A program made the position numbers and the translations under genes. Positions 62,701 to 64,000 of a stretch of DNA of 64,000 bases are shown one piece after another. The stretch is from Ianthella basta (taxonomy: Eukaryota > Porifera > Demospongiae > Verongiida > Ianthellidae), in contig OZ025874.1 in the NCBI GenBank assembly GCA_964019415.1, positions 8,538,125 through 8,602,124 of the forward strand, written 5' to 3'. Below the pieces are notes generated by a model. That model did not search any database, had not been told where the DNA came from, and saw nothing but the letters and a program-made list of their open reading frames with translations. Position 1 is the first letter of the stretch; each line of letters starts with the position of its first letter.

Positions 62701-63734
62701 ACATATCACTATGTCTCTATGTGGTATGTTCGGTCAGTATTCATTGGTAGCAGTTCAGCTACCTTCTTCAAGGCTGCCAGGTGGCAGCTGGGGAAGCTAC
62801 CTACCTTCTTCACGAGAAAGAAGACATCACCCACTCCACATGCACCTATGTGTATACAGCAGTCACGCCTGTTATCTATTGCTGACGTGTGAGGAAAGAG
62901 GTCTTGTAATTGAATCACATAGCTATCACACACCCCATGATTCTGGTGGAATACATAGTGTGGCCTCTGTCTGCACTCTGTGTATATGACAGAGACACAA
63001 CTGTAGAAGCATATTATATTAGTGGATTGGAATGTGTGTATAGGACTAGGTCAGTGAATAGGTCTGGCATTTGTGTGTCTTCCATGCATCATGCTGTTGT
63101 CATGGATATATGCTCACAGCAAGCCTTGCCAATTAAAGGAAATATGAAGGCTTCGCAGTTTGTAACTGACTGACTGAATTGGATCATTATATTTCTTTTG
63201 TACCAAAGTGTACCCTATTCTCAATCAGTGCCCATTTGCATGGTGAAATTGATTTTGAAGGGAGTCGCGTACTTACGCCAGATGGTTACCATGGCAATAG
63301 CAACTCCCACTTGCTCCCAACATTAGTGTGGCTTGTTATGGCCCCTCTCCTGTCTACAGGCAGTGTGCAGACAAGGAAATAAGGTTTAGCTGTTAATGTA
63401 TTGTAAATGTCACACCTCACCAACCAATCAGCTTGCAGGCACTGTGGTTGAAAACAGTAATATTTGCAGTCTGCAGCCCAGAATCCTCAAAACAGGATTG
63501 ACCAGTATATAATTACGCAATGATCTAGATATTTACCAAGCCAATTAATTGCATGTCTATGATCGACATGTACATATGTGCCAAGGATTAAGTCGCAATT
63601 ACTGTAAGCTAGAGCTACATTGCACACCAACTATGTAAGCTACAAGAGGAATACTACTGTGTACAAAACAAAGCTTATAACAACATACTAAGCCTAGCTG
63701 TTGTCTCAGAGGTCTGCCAAAAGTAGCAGCCTAA
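59796..63734. repeat. Second copy of the ZIP upstream region, exon-like ORFs and ZIP relic
   Basis: Repeats 30182-34134: MRE-like core (59856-59862), 24-bp inverted element (59994-60125), plus-strand exon-like ORFs (about 60368-60705), ZIP relic 2 (stop region near 61913 fused to intron sequence at about 61935), and the ZIP 3' flank before ZIP-4. No intact gene was seen. Confidence 0.88.
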
Positions 63735-63884
63735 CTATACGCCACGAATAAGGTTCTCCAGCTCATGTTCGTAGTAGGCCAAGGTCAGCAGAGCACCGTA
63801 TGCGAGAAGAAAGGCTATGAGCTGAAGACCAAGATGAAACCAGCGGGACATCCCTTTGTAGTGCGTCTGATACAGTCCAGGAAG
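63735..63884 (-). CDS. ZIP-4, last exon of a further SLC39A LIV-1 gene (rest outside window)
   Basis: Exon 8 of the ZIP model: acceptor CTCAG, then [22 protein letters not shown]8 ([18 protein letters not shown]) and ELENLIRGV stop. The spacing of introns in the other copies puts exon 7 about 450 bp upstream, just beyond the right edge. It is the counterpart of ZIP-2 in the second unit. Confidence 0.85.
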   Translation of the reverse strand, partial: LPGLYQTHYKGMSRWFHLGLQLIAFLLAYGALLTLAYYEHELENLIRGV

Positions 63885-64000
63885 CTGAGGGGAGGGGATG
63901 GGATGGGAGGAAGGGTACAGTCATTGGCTCAGCGGTACATACACTGCAAGTAGATGGACAGCAGGTCTCAATACAGCGCTCAAATTAATGTATTGCTACA

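Overview
This is eukaryotic, metazoan nuclear DNA. Most genes are split into many short exons with GT-AG introns, and the recognisable proteins (ASCC2, CCDC12, AGPS, SLC30A and SLC39A zinc transporters) are animal-type. Long (AC)n/(GT)n tracts, minisatellites and many hairpin-type elements fill the introns. Compact gene spacing, small introns and a divergent sequence level suggest an early-branching marine invertebrate, perhaps a sponge; that placement is inference. All exon models below were built by hand from splice sites, reading phase and remembered family sequences. No alignment was run.

Region 1 (1-12.4 kb, minus strand) holds three housekeeping genes packed head to tail: ASCC2 (running off the left edge), CCDC12 and AGPS. 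Start-to-stop gaps are only about 105-152 bp. AGPS has 17 exons and ends in -SKL, a peroxisomal PTS1, where vertebrate AGPS uses an N-terminal PTS2. Region 2 (12.47-15.36 kb, plus strand) is a three-exon secreted alpha/beta-hydrolase. It shares a 114-bp divergent promoter with AGPS. A decayed non-LTR retrotransposon follows at 15.6-16.4 kb.

Region 3 (16.9 kb to the right edge) is the most striking part: a tandem array of zinc transporter genes, all on the minus strand. From left to right it reads ZnT-A, ZIP-1, a ZIP relic, ZIP-2, an orphan ZnT exon, ZnT-B, ZIP-3, a second ZIP relic and the last exon of ZIP-4. The ZnT genes (SLC30A, vesicular ZnT2/3/8-like) are 7-exon genes of 589 codons. The ZIP genes (SLC39A, LIV-1 subfamily) are 8-exon genes of 538 codons. 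Both families keep their metal-site motifs. The array is two copies of a roughly 29-kb unit (ZnT, ZIP, ZIP relic, ZIP). Long stretches of the two copies are nearly identical and others are clearly diverged.

ZnT proteins move zinc out of the cytosol into vesicles or out of the cell, and LIV-1 ZIPs bring zinc into the cytosol. The locus therefore pairs the two opposing directions of zinc transport and appears to have expanded them together. Between and within these genes lie inverted-repeat elements, a pogo-type MITE with TA duplications, a C2H2 zinc-finger fragment in an inverted duplication, and a RecQ-like helicase fragment.
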